A stretch of 64,000 bases of DNA from Klebsiella pneumoniae (GCF_000742135.1 NZ_KN046818.1:434841-498840), one strand, 5' to 3'. Shown: positions 27,740-37,448, counted from the first letter of the stretch. Numbers and translations are program-made. Notes: generated by a model from the sequence alone, not told the origin.

Positions 27740-27979
27740 ATGCTGCAGCGAGCATTAGGAAGCGGCTGGGGAGTGATGATTCCCGGCGCGCTAATTGTCG
27801 CTCTCGGGTATGCCGGAGTGTCGGCTGACGTATGGCGGGTACTGGTCGCGGTGGGCATGCTGATGTCCGCGGCGATGATCTGGCATCGTCAATTGCGCCA
27901 TTTTATCCTGCTGCCATCGTGCGTCGCATTGATTGGCGGAATAATGCTGATGATTGTGGATATTAAACTGAGAGGATAA
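27740..27979 (+). CDS. yjjZ: DUF1435 small membrane protein YjjZ
   Basis: The 79-residue product has three hydrophobic helices and resembles E. coli YjjZ (DUF1435): LGSGWGVMIPG at the start and LRHFILLPSCVALIGGIMLMI at the end. The frame is open 38 codons further upstream, but the ATG at 27740 is chosen because GAGAGGTGAAA precedes it and the upstream part overlaps two Fur boxes. Function is unknown; strong Fur boxes imply induction under iron limitation. It converges on the leucine tRNA genes. Confidence 0.85.
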   Translation: MLQRALGSGWGVMIPGALIVALGYAGVSADVWRVLVAVGMLMSAAMIWHRQLRHFILLPSCVALIGGIMLMIVDIKLRG

Positions 27980-28000
27980 TGCCGGGAGAGGGAAGAATAT

Positions 28001-28087
28001 TGGTGCGAGGGGGGGGACTTGAACCCCCACGTCCGTAAGGACACTAACACCTGAAGCTAGCGCGTCTACCAATTCCGCCACCTTCGC
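28001..28087 (-). tRNA. tRNA-Leu (anticodon CAG), second copy in transcription order
   Basis: This 87-base gene encodes a class II tRNA with a long variable arm, the anticodon CAG in loop context CTTCAGGTG, and an encoded 3' CCA. It is identical to the copy at 28116-28202, from which it is separated by 28 bases. It corresponds to the E. coli leuVPQ cluster, which has three copies. Confidence 0.97.
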
Positions 28088-28115
28088 CCAGTGCGAGCAA
28101 TATCTTCGTGGATTA

Positions 28116-28202
28116 TGGTGCGAGGGGGGGGACTTGAACCCCCACGTCCGTAAGGACACTAACACCTGAAGCTAGCGCGTCTACCAATTCCGCCACCTTC
28201 GC
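28116..28202 (-). tRNA. tRNA-Leu (anticodon CAG), first copy in transcription order
   Basis: Identical in sequence to the downstream copy, 87 bases including CCA, decoding CUG, the main leucine codon in this GC-rich genome. A stable-RNA promoter lies just upstream. Confidence 0.97.
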
Positions 28203-28236
28203 ATACCATCGATACTCTGAAAGTATCGTTACCACG

Positions 28237-28271
28237 GAGGCGCATTCTAGTGGTTTTCGGCGACACGTCAA
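28237..28271 (-). promoter_or_regulatory. Promoter of the leucine tRNA operon with GC-rich discriminator
   Basis: On the minus strand TTGACG (-35, complement of 28266-28271) and TAGAAT (-10, complement of 28244-28249) are 16 bases apart. The -10 is followed by GCGCCTCC, the discriminator type linked to ppGpp (stringent) control of stable RNA genes. Confidence 0.8.
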
Positions 28272-28373
28272 TAGTTAATTATGCAGGTTGTATCGATTGC
28301 TGCAAAAATGGGCGGATTTGCCCGCGGGAAGCGCCAGCGGTACCAGGAGCGGGCCGCCGGCGTGAAAAGACGA

Positions 28374-29402
28374 TTATTTTTTCGCCTGACGGGTCATAAT
28401 GGTGCGATAGACCTTAAAGCGCCCGGTCTGAGCGATCACCTCATGGAAGCCGAACGTCTCATCCAGCACCTGCGGATACGGCAGGAAGGCGTTGGCGACA
28501 ATGCGCAGCTCGCCGCCGCTGTTCAGATGGCGAACTGCGCCGCGGATCAGCGCCTGGGCGGCTTCGAGACTGGTCTGCAGGCCGTCATGGAATGGCGGGT
28601 TAGAGATGATCATGTCGAAGCGACCATTGACCTCGGAGAAGACGTTGCTGGCAAACACATCGCCAGCCAGGCCGTTGGCGGCAAGCGTCGCGCGGCTGGC
28701 TTCGACCGCCGGGGCGCTGACGTCGCACAGGGTGAGGCGCACTTTCGGTGAATGGCTGGCCAGCGCGGCGGCCAGCACGCCCGCGCCGCAGCCGACGTCG
28801 AGCACTTTCCCTTTGGTATGCGGCTCGAGGGTGGAGAGCAGCAGCTGGCTGCCGACGTCCAGACCGTCGCGGCTGAAGATGCCCGGCAGGGTTTTTATCG
28901 TCAGATTATCCAGTGTGTATTCGCCCCAGAATGCGTCGGCGTCGAAGGTCGGCTGCTTTTCCAGACGGCCATGATAGAGGCCACAGCGGCGGGCGCTATC
29001 CACTTTGTTTAATGGCGCGTATTCAGCCAGCATCTGCTCCGCGCTGCGGACGCCGCTGCGGTTTTCACCGACGACGAAAATGTCGCTTCCCACCGGCAGC
29101 AGAGAGAGCAGGTTCATCAGCTGGAACTGCGCCTCTGGTTTGTTCTTTGGCCAGTAGTAGATCAGGGTGTCGCATTCGGCGACGTCAGCGGCCTCAGCCA
29201 CTAAGCTAAAACGGACGGTGTCACCCATCTGGCGGTTGAGGACCTGCCAGTGGTGGAACTGTTGGGTGTGGGCGCGGCTGGCCGCGGTATCCAGACGCGC
29301 AGGCAGGTCATCCTGCAGGTCACCGGCAAACAGAACGCGGGCGGACTCGAAATCATCACTGTGGCGCAGCAAGACTTCACTTGCCGGGGTAAAAGCGGAC
29401 AT
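28374..29402 (-). CDS. rsmC: 16S rRNA (guanine-1207-N2)-methyltransferase
   Basis: RsmC methylates G1207 of 16S rRNA in assembled 30S subunits using S-adenosylmethionine. The 342 residues match E. coli (343). The N-terminal half is a catalytically inactive methyltransferase-like domain. The C-terminal half has the SAM loop [15 protein letters not shown] (about 200-214) and the catalytic NPPFHDG (about 267-273). The start at 29402 ([10 protein letters not shown]) is chosen over the ATG at 29417 by family alignment. It is divergent from holD. Confidence 0.96.
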   Translation of the reverse strand: MSAFTPASEVLLRHSDDFESARVLFAGDLQDDLPARLDTAASRAHTQQFHHWQVLNRQMGDTVRFSLVAEAADVAECDTLIYYWPKNKPEAQFQLMNLLSLLPVGSDIFVVGENRSGVRSAEQMLAEYAPLNKVDSARRCGLYHGRLEKQPTFDADAFWGEYTLDNLTIKTLPGIFSRDGLDVGSQLLLSTLEPHTKGKVLDVGCGAGVLAAALASHSPKVRLTLCDVSAPAVEASRATLAANGLAGDVFASNVFSEVNGRFDMIISNPPFHDGLQTSLEAAQALIRGAVRHLNSGGELRIVANAFLPYPQVLDETFGFHEVIAQTGRFKVYRTIMTRQAKK

Positions 29403-29504
29403 GAAACACTCCTTCATTAAGACTGGCGCCGATTATAGTAGTTTGTTGGCGCAGATACGACGGATTTGCTATATTGCGCGCTTGTTTAACAGGAGTGTTT
29501 CGCT

Positions 29505-29918
29505 ATGACATCCCGACGAGACTGGCAATTACAGCAGCTGGGCATTACCCAGTGGTCGCTGCGCCGACCGGGGGCGTTGCAGGGCGAAATCGCTATCTCG
29601 CTTCCTGAACATATTCGTCTGGTGATGGTGGCGGAAACCCCGCCGTCGCTGACAGAGCCGCTGATTGGCGACATATTACGCGCGCTGGCCGTGACGCCAG
29701 ATCAGGTCCTGCAGCTGACTCCGGAGCGGGTGGCGATGCTGCCGCAGGACAGCCGCTGCAACAGCTGGCGGTTGGGCACAGAGGCGTCGCTGCCGCTGGC
29801 GGGCGCCCAGGTGTCCACCCCCGCTTTTGATGAACTCCAGACCAGCGCGCCGGCTCGCAGGGCGCTCTGGCAACAAATCTGCGCACATGAACACGATTTC
29901 TACCCTCAGCACGGCTGA
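29505..29918 (+). CDS. holD: DNA polymerase III psi subunit
   Basis: HolD (psi) links the chi subunit and SSB to the clamp loader. The 137 residues equal E. coli. The N-terminal chi-contacting segment TSRRDWQLQQLGITQWSLRRPGALQGEIA is nearly unchanged from E. coli. The gene has AGGAG before its start and a TATATT-type -10 about 35 bases upstream. It overlaps rimI by 32 bases. Confidence 0.96.
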   Translation: MTSRRDWQLQQLGITQWSLRRPGALQGEIAISLPEHIRLVMVAETPPSLTEPLIGDILRALAVTPDQVLQLTPERVAMLPQDSRCNSWRLGTEASLPLAGAQVSTPAFDELQTSAPARRALWQQICAHEHDFYPQHG

Positions 29919-30333
29919 TTTAACCAAAGCCTGGCACATCGAAAAACGCGCCCACGCTTTCCCGTGGAGCGAACAGACTCTGGCCAGTAACCAGGGGGAG
30001 CGCTATTGCAACTATCAGCTGTCGGTAGATGGCGAAATGGCGGCTTTCGCCATTACGCAAGTGGTACTGGATGAGGCTACGCTGTTCAATATCGCCGTCG
30101 ATCCCGCGTACCAGCGCCGCGGCCTGGGGCGAGCGCTGCTGGAGCATGTCATTGATGAAGTCGAAAAACTCGGCGTCGTCACGCTGTGGCTGGAGGTGCG
30201 AGCATCCAACGTTGCCGCCATCGCGCTGTATGAGAGCGTAGGCTTCAATGAGGCAACCATCCGCCGCAACTACTATCCTACGACCGACGGACGCGAAGAC
30301 GCCATTATTATGGCTCTGCCAATCAGTATGTAA
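29887..30333 (+). CDS. rimI: Ribosomal protein S18-alanine N-acetyltransferase
   Basis: RimI acetylates the N-terminal alanine of ribosomal protein S18. The 148 residues equal E. coli. The acetyl-CoA motif is [15 protein letters not shown] (about 76-90), followed by the conserved [18 protein letters not shown]. The start at 29887 lies inside holD, giving a translationally coupled overlap. The upstream in-frame ATG at 29827 is rejected because it adds 20 residues absent from the family. Confidence 0.96.
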   Translation: MNTISTLSTADLTKAWHIEKRAHAFPWSEQTLASNQGERYCNYQLSVDGEMAAFAITQVVLDEATLFNIAVDPAYQRRGLGRALLEHVIDEVEKLGVVTLWLEVRASNVAAIALYESVGFNEATIRRNYYPTTDGREDAIIMALPISM

Positions 30334-30347
30334 CACAAGGTGATACG

Positions 30348-31025
30348 ATGAAATGGGACTGGATTTTCTTTGATGCCGATGAAACGCTGTTTACGTTTGA
30401 TTCTTTCAGCGGCTTGCAGCGGATGTTTCTCGACTACAGCGTGACCTTTACCGCCGAAGATTTTCAGGACTATCAGGCCGTGAACAAGCCGCTATGGGTG
30501 GATTACCAAAACGGCGCCATCACCTCGCTGCAGCTGCAGCACCAGCGTTTTGACAGCTGGGCGGAACGTTTGAATGTGCCGCCCGGGGAACTCAACGACG
30601 CGTTTATGAATGCGATGGCGGAAATCTGTGCCCCGTTGCCGGGCGCGGTCTCGCTGCTCAACGCGCTGCAGGGCAAGGTCAGAATGGGCATCATCACCAA
30701 CGGCTTTACCTCGCTGCAGCAGACTCGTCTGGAGCGGACAGGTTTACGCGATCACTTTGATTTGCTGATTATTTCTGAACAGGTGGGTGTCGCCAAGCCG
30801 GACGCGCGTATTTTCGATTATGCGCTGGCGCAGGCGGGTAACCCACCGCGCTCGCGGGTGCTGATGGTCGGTGATACCGCCGAGTCGGATATTCGCGGCG
30901 GCGTGAACGCCGGACTGGCGACCTGCTGGCTCAATGCGCATCAGCGCGAGCTGCCGGCGGACCTCGAGCCGGACTGGACGGTGACCTCGTTAAGCGAACT
31001 GGAGCAGCTCCTGTGTAAACACTGA
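30348..31025 (+). CDS. yjjG: HAD-family pyrimidine nucleotidase
   Basis: YjjG dephosphorylates non-canonical pyrimidine nucleoside monophosphates such as dUMP and 5-substituted analogues (house-cleaning nucleotidase). The 225 residues equal E. coli. Motif I is [11 protein letters not shown] with nucleophile Asp10 (approximately). Motif II is MGIITNG. Motifs III and IV are [11 protein letters not shown] and [13 protein letters not shown]. It follows rimI by 14 bases and precedes prfC. Confidence 0.95.
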   Translation: MKWDWIFFDADETLFTFDSFSGLQRMFLDYSVTFTAEDFQDYQAVNKPLWVDYQNGAITSLQLQHQRFDSWAERLNVPPGELNDAFMNAMAEICAPLPGAVSLLNALQGKVRMGIITNGFTSLQQTRLERTGLRDHFDLLIISEQVGVAKPDARIFDYALAQAGNPPRSRVLMVGDTAESDIRGGVNAGLATCWLNAHQRELPADLEPDWTVTSLSELEQLLCKH

Positions 31026-31115
31026 TTGCCTCCCCCCCGTTGATGGGTAAAATAGCCGCAATTTTTCGTATTCCACATGCGTGGCCCATGGCCGCGTTTA
31101 CTTAGAAGATTAATT

Positions 31116-32705
31116 ATGACGTTGTCTCCTTATCTGCAAGAGGTGGCCAAACGCCGCACTTTTGCCATTATTTCTCACCCGGATGCCGGTAAGACCACCA
31201 TCACCGAAAAGGTGCTGCTGTTCGGACAGGCGATTCAGACCGCCGGTACAGTAAAAGGTCGTGGTTCCAGCCAGCACGCGAAATCCGACTGGATGGAGAT
31301 GGAAAAGCAGCGTGGTATCTCGATCACTACCTCGGTAATGCAGTTCCCGTATCATGACTGCCTGGTGAACCTGCTGGATACCCCGGGGCACGAAGACTTC
31401 TCCGAAGATACCTACCGTACCCTGACGGCGGTGGACTGCTGCCTGATGGTGATTGACGCGGCAAAAGGCGTCGAAGATCGGACCCGTAAGCTGATGGAAG
31501 TCACCCGTCTGCGCGATACGCCGATCCTCACCTTTATGAACAAACTTGACCGTGATATCCGCGATCCGATGGAGCTGCTGGATGAAGTCGAGAACGAGCT
31601 GAAAATCGGCTGCGCGCCGATTACCTGGCCTATCGGCTGCGGCAAGCTGTTCAAAGGCGTTTATCATCTCTACAAAGACGAAACCTACCTGTATCAGACC
31701 GGTAAAGGCCACACCATCCAGGAAGTGCGTATCGTGAAGGGGCTCAACAACCCGGATCTCGACGCGGCGGTGGGGGAAGACCTGGCGCAGCAGCTGCGTG
31801 ACGAGCTGGAGCTGGTGCAGGGAGCGTCGAATGAGTTCGACAAAGATCTGTTCCTGGCCGGGGAAATCACCCCGGTCTTCTTCGGAACCGCGTTAGGTAA
31901 CTTCGGCGTTGACCATATGCTGGATGGCCTGGTGGAGTGGGCCCCGGCGCCGATGCCGCGCAACACCGACACGCGTGAAGTCACCGCCACGGAAGAGAAA
32001 TTCACCGGCTTCGTGTTTAAAATTCAGGCCAACATGGATCCGAAACACCGCGACCGCGTGGCTTTCATGCGGGTGGTGTCCGGCAAATATGAAAAAGGTA
32101 TGAAGCTGCGTCAGGTGCGTATCGGCAAGGACGTAGTGATTTCCGACGCGCTGACCTTTATGGCGGGCGATCGCTCGCACGTTGAAGAAGCGTACCCAGG
32201 CGATATCATCGGCCTGCATAACCACGGCACCATTCAGATTGGCGATACCTTTACCCAGGGCGAGATGATGAAGTTCACCGGTATTCCGAACTTCGCGCCG
32301 GAACTGTTCCGTCGTATTCGCCTGAAGGATCCGCTGAAGCAGAAACAGCTGCTGAAAGGGCTGGTTCAGCTCTCTGAAGAGGGCGCGGTCCAGGTCTTCC
32401 GCCCGATCGCTAATAACGATCTGATCGTTGGCGCCGTCGGCGTGCTGCAGTTTGACGTGGTGGTAGCGCGTCTGAAAAGCGAATACAACGTGGAAGCGAT
32501 TTACGAATCGGTCAACGTGGCCACCGCGCGCTGGGTTGAATCTACTGACGTGAAGAAGTTCGAAGAGTTCAAGCGGAAAAATGAAGTTCAGCTGGCGCTG
32601 GATGGCGGCGATAACCTGACCTACATCGCCCCGACAATGGTCAACCTGAACCTGACGCAGGAGCGTTACCCTGACGTGGTGTTCCGCAAAACGCGCGAGC
32701 ACTAA
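31116..32705 (+). CDS. prfC: Peptide chain release factor 3
   Basis: RF3 is the GTPase that recycles RF1 and RF2 after peptide release. The 529 residues equal E. coli. GTPase motifs are SHPDAGKTT (G1, about 20-28), the GISITTS G2 region, DTPGHEDF (G3) and NKLDRD (G4). The C-terminal domains are typical of the EF-G-like family. The start at 31116 ([10 protein letters not shown]) is chosen by family alignment; the frame is open 13 codons upstream. A clear terminator follows. Confidence 0.98.
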   Translation: MTLSPYLQEVAKRRTFAIISHPDAGKTTITEKVLLFGQAIQTAGTVKGRGSSQHAKSDWMEMEKQRGISITTSVMQFPYHDCLVNLLDTPGHEDFSEDTYRTLTAVDCCLMVIDAAKGVEDRTRKLMEVTRLRDTPILTFMNKLDRDIRDPMELLDEVENELKIGCAPITWPIGCGKLFKGVYHLYKDETYLYQTGKGHTIQEVRIVKGLNNPDLDAAVGEDLAQQLRDELELVQGASNEFDKDLFLAGEITPVFFGTALGNFGVDHMLDGLVEWAPAPMPRNTDTREVTATEEKFTGFVFKIQANMDPKHRDRVAFMRVVSGKYEKGMKLRQVRIGKDVVISDALTFMAGDRSHVEEAYPGDIIGLHNHGTIQIGDTFTQGEMMKFTGIPNFAPELFRRIRLKDPLKQKQLLKGLVQLSEEGAVQVFRPIANNDLIVGAVGVLQFDVVVARLKSEYNVEAIYESVNVATARWVESTDVKKFEEFKRKNEVQLALDGGDNLTYIAPTMVNLNLTQERYPDVVFRKTREH

Positions 32706-32714
32706 TCCCTGACG

Positions 32715-32740
32715 AAGCGCGGCGCAGGCCGCGCTTTTTT
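32715..32740 (+). terminator. Intrinsic terminator of prfC
   Basis: AAGCGCGGC (32715-32723), a 4-base loop, GCCGCGCTT (32728-32736) and a T-run to 32740 form a standard Rho-independent terminator. Confidence 0.9.
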
Positions 32741-32839
32741 CTGATTACGCCCCCGTTCCCTTCCTTCTGGAAAGTTCTTAAAACACCGCTAATTCGTCTG
32801 TTTTTTATCCATATCCTCCGCAACCCCTTCGTCTGTCTA

Positions 32840-32846
32840 CTATATT
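32840..32846 (+). promoter_or_regulatory. Likely sigma-S type -10 element of osmY
   Basis: CTATATT stands about 80 bases before the osmY start; a C immediately before the hexamer is typical of RpoS-dependent promoters, and osmY is a classic RpoS gene in E. coli. No good -35 is seen. Confidence 0.45.
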
Positions 32847-32924
32847 TAATTCGTGTTTTTAAAAATGCTGGCGTAATTCACTGCGATAAGACGCCAGCGC
32901 TGGTGAAAAAACGAGGACATAACG

Positions 32925-33545
32925 ATGACCAGACTAAAGAATGCCAATATGTTGCTGGCGCTCTTCTTAGGCTTAGCCGCGTTGAACGCCTCGGCAGAGA
33001 CGGAAAAAACAACGGTAGACAGTGCGAAGTCGGCTGCCAGCAATGCGGGAGAGGCGGTAGATAATTCGATTAACAAAGTCGGCGATTTTATGGATGACAG
33101 TACCATTACCGCACGGGTAAAAGCGGCGCTGATCGACCATAAAGATATTAACTCCGGCGATATTTCGGTGAAAACGGAGAATAAAGTGGTCACCCTCAGC
33201 GGCGACGTCACCAGTGCTGAACAGAAAAGTCAGGCACTGAGCGTAGCGAAAGAGGTCAAAGGCGTCTCACACGTTAACGACAAGCTGACGGTCCATCATA
33301 AATCATCGAGCGAGACGGCGACGCTGAAAGGCTATGCCGGGGATACCGCCATTACCAGCGAAGTGAAAGCCAAGCTGCTGGCGGATGACATTGTCCCTTC
33401 GCGCAATGTGAAAGTCGAAACCAACGCCGGCGCGGTACATCTGACCGGTACGGTGGCTTCCGCGGCGCAGGCGGAGCGTGCCGCAGAGATTGCGAAAGCG
33501 GTCTCCGGTGTGAAAAGCGTGCGCAACGATCTTAGCGTTAAGTAA
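32925..33545 (+). CDS. osmY: Periplasmic osmotic-shock and stationary-phase protein OsmY
   Basis: OsmY is a periplasmic chaperone-like protein induced by hyperosmotic stress and stationary phase. The 206 residues comprise a Sec signal peptide (1-28, cleaved after NASA) and two BON domains (about 58-125 and 138-205). Each BON domain shows the core [18 protein letters not shown], a VVTLSGDV or AVHLTGTV strand and a final GV..V.NDL. It is about five residues longer than the E. coli protein. It stands alone behind its own promoter. Confidence 0.96.
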   Translation: MTRLKNANMLLALFLGLAALNASAETEKTTVDSAKSAASNAGEAVDNSINKVGDFMDDSTITARVKAALIDHKDINSGDISVKTENKVVTLSGDVTSAEQKSQALSVAKEVKGVSHVNDKLTVHHKSSSETATLKGYAGDTAITSEVKAKLLADDIVPSRNVKVETNAGAVHLTGTVASAAQAERAAEIAKAVSGVKSVRNDLSVK

Positions 33546-33674
33546 ACCGAGTTATTAACAAAAGTGTTGTCTGGCCAAGGTTGCCGAACGAATAGCAGCA
33601 TCCACTGAGCGATGAGCTATACAGAAAGGGTGCGCAAACCGCTGTTCACCGTCCATTATGGTAAGGAGAAAAGT

Positions 33675-33836
33675 ATGTTTCGATGGGGAATTATTTTTCT
33701 GGTCATTGCATTAATTGCTGCGGCTCTGGGCTTTGGTGGTCTGGCGGGTACGGCCGCTGGCGCTGCGAAAATCGTCTTTGTCGTCGGGATTATCTTGTTC
33801 CTGGTGAGCCTGTTTACAGGACGCAGACGTCCTTAG
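33675..33836 (+). CDS. ytjA: Small membrane protein YtjA (DUF1328)
   Basis: This 53-residue protein has two transmembrane helices (about 3-22 and 29-48) separated by a Gly/Ala-rich turn and a basic tail GRRRP. It matches E. coli YtjA in length and pattern. The ATG at 33675 is preceded by AAGGAGA; 21 upstream in-frame codons are rejected. Function is unknown; members of the family are often stress-induced. Confidence 0.93.
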
Positions 33837-33897
33837 GCGGCCCGCGATGCGGGCGATACTGAAGCCTAAGCATTTTTACTGACACGTCATCTTACAC

Positions 33898-33922
33898 AAA
33901 GCCAGTCCTGAGGACTGGCTTT
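33898..33922 (+). terminator. Hairpin between ytjA and yjjU
   Basis: AAAGCCAGTC (33898-33907) and GACTGGCTTT (33913-33922) form a perfect 10-base-pair stem with a 5-base loop; the terminal A and T runs make it potentially bidirectional. Confidence 0.8.
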
Positions 33923-33989
33923 CGCGGTTTAAGCGGCGGGCAAATTGCGTTACCTTGTCAGGAGAAGATCAATCGAACAGGAAAGCAGG

Positions 33990-35063
33990 GTGGGGCAACG
34001 CATTCCCGTCACGCTGGGCAATATCGCCCCGCTGGCGGTTAAACCCTTCCGACCAGGCAAGCTGGCGCTGGTATGCGAAGGCGGAGGACAGCGAGGGATT
34101 TTTACTGCCGGGGTGCTGGACGAATTTATGCGCGCCGGATTTAACCCCTTTGACCTGATGCTGGGTACTTCCGCCGGCGCGCAAAACCTCTCCGCCTACA
34201 TGTGTAATCAGCAAGGATATGCCCGCAAAGTTATCACCCGCTACACCACTTCACGCCAGTTTTTCGATCCGATGCGCTTTGTGCGCGGCGGCAACCTTAT
34301 CGATCTCGACTGGCTGGTTGAGGCCACTTCGCAGCAAATGCCGCTTGCCATGAACTATGCCGAAGCGCAGTTCGCGTTGGGGAAAGAGCTGTGGCTATGC
34401 GCTTGCCGCGGTGACGATTACTCCGCCAGCTATTTTTCGCCGACGCCGCAAACGTGGCTGGATCTGATCCGCGCCTCCAGCGCCATCCCCGGCTTTTATC
34501 GCAGCGGCGTGTTGCTCGACGGCGTTAGCTACCTGGACGGCGGCGTCAGCGATGCGATCCCGGTGCAGGAGGCGGCCCGCCGCGGCGCCCAGACCATCGT
34601 GGTGATCCGTACCGTCCCTTCGCAGATGTTTTATACCCCGCAGTGGTTCAAGCGGATGGAGCGCTGGCTGGGAGAGAGTAGTCTGCAACCGCTGGTCAAT
34701 TTGGTGCATCATCACGAAACCACCTACCGCGCCATCCAGCAGTTCATCGAGAAATCGCCGGGTAAGTTGCGGATCTTCGAAATCTATCCGCAGCGGCCGC
34801 TGCGCAGCATGGCGCTTGGCAGCCGACTACCGGCGCTGCTGGAGGACTACAAAACCGGGCGCCAGTGCGGCCGTTATTTCCTGGCAACGGTGGGTAAACT
34901 ACTGGCCGACCAGCCGCCGCTGCTGCGCCACGCGCCGCGTATTGCCCGGCCCGCGCCGGTGGTGGTGCCGCCGGTGCCGGTGGCCAATGAAGCGCCCCAG
35001 GCGACCATCATTCCTGCGCCCCAGGCGAATGACCCCAGTTTTGATCATGAGGATCTGGCGTGA
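33990..35063 (+). CDS. yjjU: Patatin-like phospholipase YjjU
   Basis: The 357-residue product has the patatin fold: the oxyanion loop CEGGGQRGIFTAGVLDEF (about 29-46), the nucleophile motif GTSAG (near residue 58) and the Asp-Gly-Gly of DGGVSDAIP (about 180). It is expected to hydrolyse acyl esters; the substrate is unknown. The start is GTG at 33990, giving the same 357 residues as E. coli; a TTG at 33945 is possible but less likely. The proline-rich C-terminus ends in EDLA. The stop overlaps the GTG start of yjjV. Confidence 0.93.
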   Translation: MGQRIPVTLGNIAPLAVKPFRPGKLALVCEGGGQRGIFTAGVLDEFMRAGFNPFDLMLGTSAGAQNLSAYMCNQQGYARKVITRYTTSRQFFDPMRFVRGGNLIDLDWLVEATSQQMPLAMNYAEAQFALGKELWLCACRGDDYSASYFSPTPQTWLDLIRASSAIPGFYRSGVLLDGVSYLDGGVSDAIPVQEAARRGAQTIVVIRTVPSQMFYTPQWFKRMERWLGESSLQPLVNLVHHHETTYRAIQQFIEKSPGKLRIFEIYPQRPLRSMALGSRLPALLEDYKTGRQCGRYFLATVGKLLADQPPLLRHAPRIARPAPVVVPPVPVANEAPQATIIPAPQANDPSFDHEDLA

Positions 35064-35854
35064 CGCACCGTTTTATCGATACCCACTGTCACTTTGATTT
35101 TCCCCCCTTCGCGGCAGATGAGGTCGCCAGCCTGGCGCGTGCGGCGCAGGCCGGCGTCGGGCGAATTATCGTTCCAGCCATCTCTGCTGAGCGTTTTAGC
35201 CGCGTGCTGGCGCTGGCAGCTCAGCACGAAGCGCTGTACGCCGCGCTGGGTATGCATCCGATCGTCATCGAAGAGCATACTGATGAGGGACTGGCGCAGC
35301 TGGAAGCCTTGATGGCGCAGCGGCCGCCTAAACTGGTGGCGGTGGGAGAGATTGGCCTCGATCTTTATCGCGACGATCCGCAGTTTGATCGTCAGCAGGC
35401 GCTGCTGGAAGCGCAGCTGAGGCTGGCGAAGCGTTACGATCTGCCGGTGATCCTCCACTCCAGACGCACCCACGATAAGCTGGCGATGCTGCTGAAAAAA
35501 CATGCCCTGCCGCGTACCGGAGTCATCCATGGCTTTGCCGGCAGCCTGCAGCAGGCCGAGCGCTTCGTTCAGCTTGGCTATAAGATCGGCGTTGGCGGCA
35601 CCATTACCTATCCCCGCGCCAGTAAAACCCGTGAAGTGATGGCGCGTCTGCCGCTTTCCGCTCTGCTGCTGGAGACCGATGCGCCGGATATGCCGCTAAA
35701 TGGCTTTCAGGGACAGCCCAATCGACCGGAACAAGCTGCACGGGTATTTGAGGCGCTGTGTGAACTGCGTCCGGAGTCGCCGGCAGCCATAGAAGAAAGG
35801 ATCATGCACAATACGCTCGCCTTGTTTTCCCTTCCCCCGGCCTCTGTATGGTGA
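35060..35854 (+). CDS. yjjV: TatD-family metal-dependent hydrolase YjjV
   Basis: This 264-residue TIM-barrel hydrolase has the TatD metal ligands: FIDTHCHFDFPP (His-x-His near the N-terminus), AVGEIGLDLY (Glu), VILHSRR (His), GVIHGFAG (His) and LLLETDAPDMP (Asp). Members cleave DNA or tRNA-like phosphodiesters. The GTG start overlaps the yjjU TGA in GTGA, showing coupling. In E. coli the next genes are yjjW and yjjI; they are absent here. Confidence 0.93.
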   Translation: MTHRFIDTHCHFDFPPFAADEVASLARAAQAGVGRIIVPAISAERFSRVLALAAQHEALYAALGMHPIVIEEHTDEGLAQLEALMAQRPPKLVAVGEIGLDLYRDDPQFDRQQALLEAQLRLAKRYDLPVILHSRRTHDKLAMLLKKHALPRTGVIHGFAGSLQQAERFVQLGYKIGVGGTITYPRASKTREVMARLPLSALLLETDAPDMPLNGFQGQPNRPEQAARVFEALCELRPESPAAIEERIMHNTLALFSLPPASVW

Positions 35855-35984
35855 TCGATTTCTCATAATTGTCCATCCATATCATTGATTTGCTTAAAAT
35901 GTGTGAAGCCAGACGGGCAGGATAGTTTCAGGCCGATATAATCACGCGGTTAGTACTGGACTATCAAAAACACAGGGAATCTGT

Positions 35985-37262
35985 ATGCAAATCCTCATGG
36001 GACTTATCGGCATGGTGGCGCTATTGGCCATTGCTGTGCTGCTCTCCAATAACCGAAAAGCCATTAACCTGCGCACCGTGCTCGGCGCCTGGATAATCCA
36101 GGTGGGTATCGGCGCGTTAATATTGTATGTACCGGCCGGGCGCGCGGCGCTATTAGCGATGTCGAATGGCGTCGCCAGCGTTATTGCCTACGGCAATGAA
36201 GGGATTAGTTTCATCTTCGGCGGGCTGGTCTCCGATAAAATGTTCGAGGTGTTTGGCGGCGGCGGCTTCGTCTTTGCCCTGCGCGTGCTGCCGGTGATCG
36301 TCTTCTTCTCGTCGCTGATTGCCGTGCTTTACTACCTGGGCATTATGCAGCTGGTCATTCGCATTCTCGGCGGCGCGCTGCGGGCAGTGCTGAAGACCTC
36401 ACGTACCGAATCGCTGTCGGCCACGGCGAACATCTTTGTTGGCCAGACCGAAGCGCCGCTGGTGGTGCGTCCTTATATCGCCACCATGACTCGCTCGGAG
36501 CTGTTTGCGGTCATGTGCGGCGGCCTGGCCTCGGTGGCGGGCTCGGTACTGGCGGGCTATGCGCAGATGGGCGTTCCGCTGGAGTACCTTATTGCCGCGT
36601 CGTTTATGGCGGCGCCGGGAGGCCTGCTGTTTGCCAAAATTATCGTACCGGAAACGGAAAAACCGGACGATAACCCGGCTCATGACAGCCAAAGCGCTGA
36701 CGCGGATAAACCGGCCAACGTGCTGGATGCCGCCGCCTCCGGCGCCGCGTCTGGTATGCAACTGGCGCTCAACGTCGGCGCGATGCTGCTGGCGTTTATT
36801 GCGCTGATCGCCCTGCTGAACGGCATACTCTCCGGCGTCGGCGGCTGGTTTAACCATCCTGAGCTGTCGCTGCAGATGATCCTCGGCTGGATCTTCTCAC
36901 CGCTGGCGTGGGTGATTGGCGTGCCGTGGCACGAAGCGGCGGTGGCGGGGTCGTTTATCGGCCAGAAGCTGATCATTAACGAGTTCGTGGCCTACATGAA
37001 CTTTGGCGAATATTTAAAGGCGGATGCCGAAGTGGCGGCGGCCGGGCTGCAGGTCATTTCAGATCACACCAAAGCCATTATCTCTTTCGCGCTGTGCGGC
37101 TTTGCCAACCTGTCATCGATCGCCATTCTGATTGGCGGACTCGGGGGAATGGCGCCCAACCGGCGGCAGGATATCGCTCAGCTTGGGCTACGTGCGGTAG
37201 CGGCGGGGACGCTGTCCAACCTGATGAGCGCCACCATCGCCGGGGTTTTTCTCGCCCTGTAA
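35985..37262 (+). CDS. Concentrative nucleoside transporter (NupC/CNT family)
   Basis: This 425-residue inner-membrane proton- or sodium-coupled nucleoside symporter resembles E. coli NupC, NupX (YeiM) and PsuT (YeiJ). Signature stretches are [35 protein letters not shown] (substrate contact region) and [22 protein letters not shown] charged cytoplasmic loop lies near residues 225-245. It stands immediately upstream of the deo promoter region, which suggests uptake of nucleosides for the Deo enzymes. It takes the place of yjjW-yjjI in the E. coli order. Which CNT orthologue it is needs a tree. Confidence 0.92.
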   Translation: MQILMGLIGMVALLAIAVLLSNNRKAINLRTVLGAWIIQVGIGALILYVPAGRAALLAMSNGVASVIAYGNEGISFIFGGLVSDKMFEVFGGGGFVFALRVLPVIVFFSSLIAVLYYLGIMQLVIRILGGALRAVLKTSRTESLSATANIFVGQTEAPLVVRPYIATMTRSELFAVMCGGLASVAGSVLAGYAQMGVPLEYLIAASFMAAPGGLLFAKIIVPETEKPDDNPAHDSQSADADKPANVLDAAASGAASGMQLALNVGAMLLAFIALIALLNGILSGVGGWFNHPELSLQMILGWIFSPLAWVIGVPWHEAAVAGSFIGQKLIINEFVAYMNFGEYLKADAEVAAAGLQVISDHTKAIISFALCGFANLSSIAILIGGLGGMAPNRRQDIAQLGLRAVAAGTLSNLMSATIAGVFLAL

Positions 37263-37432
37263 GCCTGTCTCCTGAACCAGCGGCCACCGTGCCGCTGGTG
37301 TTGCTGTAAATGTGATAATTCCATCACCTCTCTCTTTTTTGAAAAATAGTTTATATTTCAATTTGTAGCGTTTTTATTGCCCGTAAATTGGGCAAAATGT
37401 GCGCCACGCTATCGAGTGCATCTGTTATTGTG

Positions 37433-37448
37433 TGTTAGAATTATCACA
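37433..37448 (+). promoter_or_regulatory. Probable DeoR operator O1 (deoP1)
   Basis: TGTTAGAATTATCACA is 14 of 16 identical to the E. coli deo operator TGTTAGAATTCTAACA as I recall it. Its right half TCACA also fits a CRP half-site. Confidence 0.65.

Noticed and set aside
27791-28165. A 124-codon minus-strand open frame over both leucine tRNA genes
   Set aside because: Most of it is tRNA sequence and the reverse of yjjZ; no independent coding support.
28001-28202. tRNA-Leu genes as an integration site for a genomic island
   Set aside because: Neighbours on both sides keep the E. coli order, and no integrase or duplicated tRNA 3' end fragment is seen nearby.
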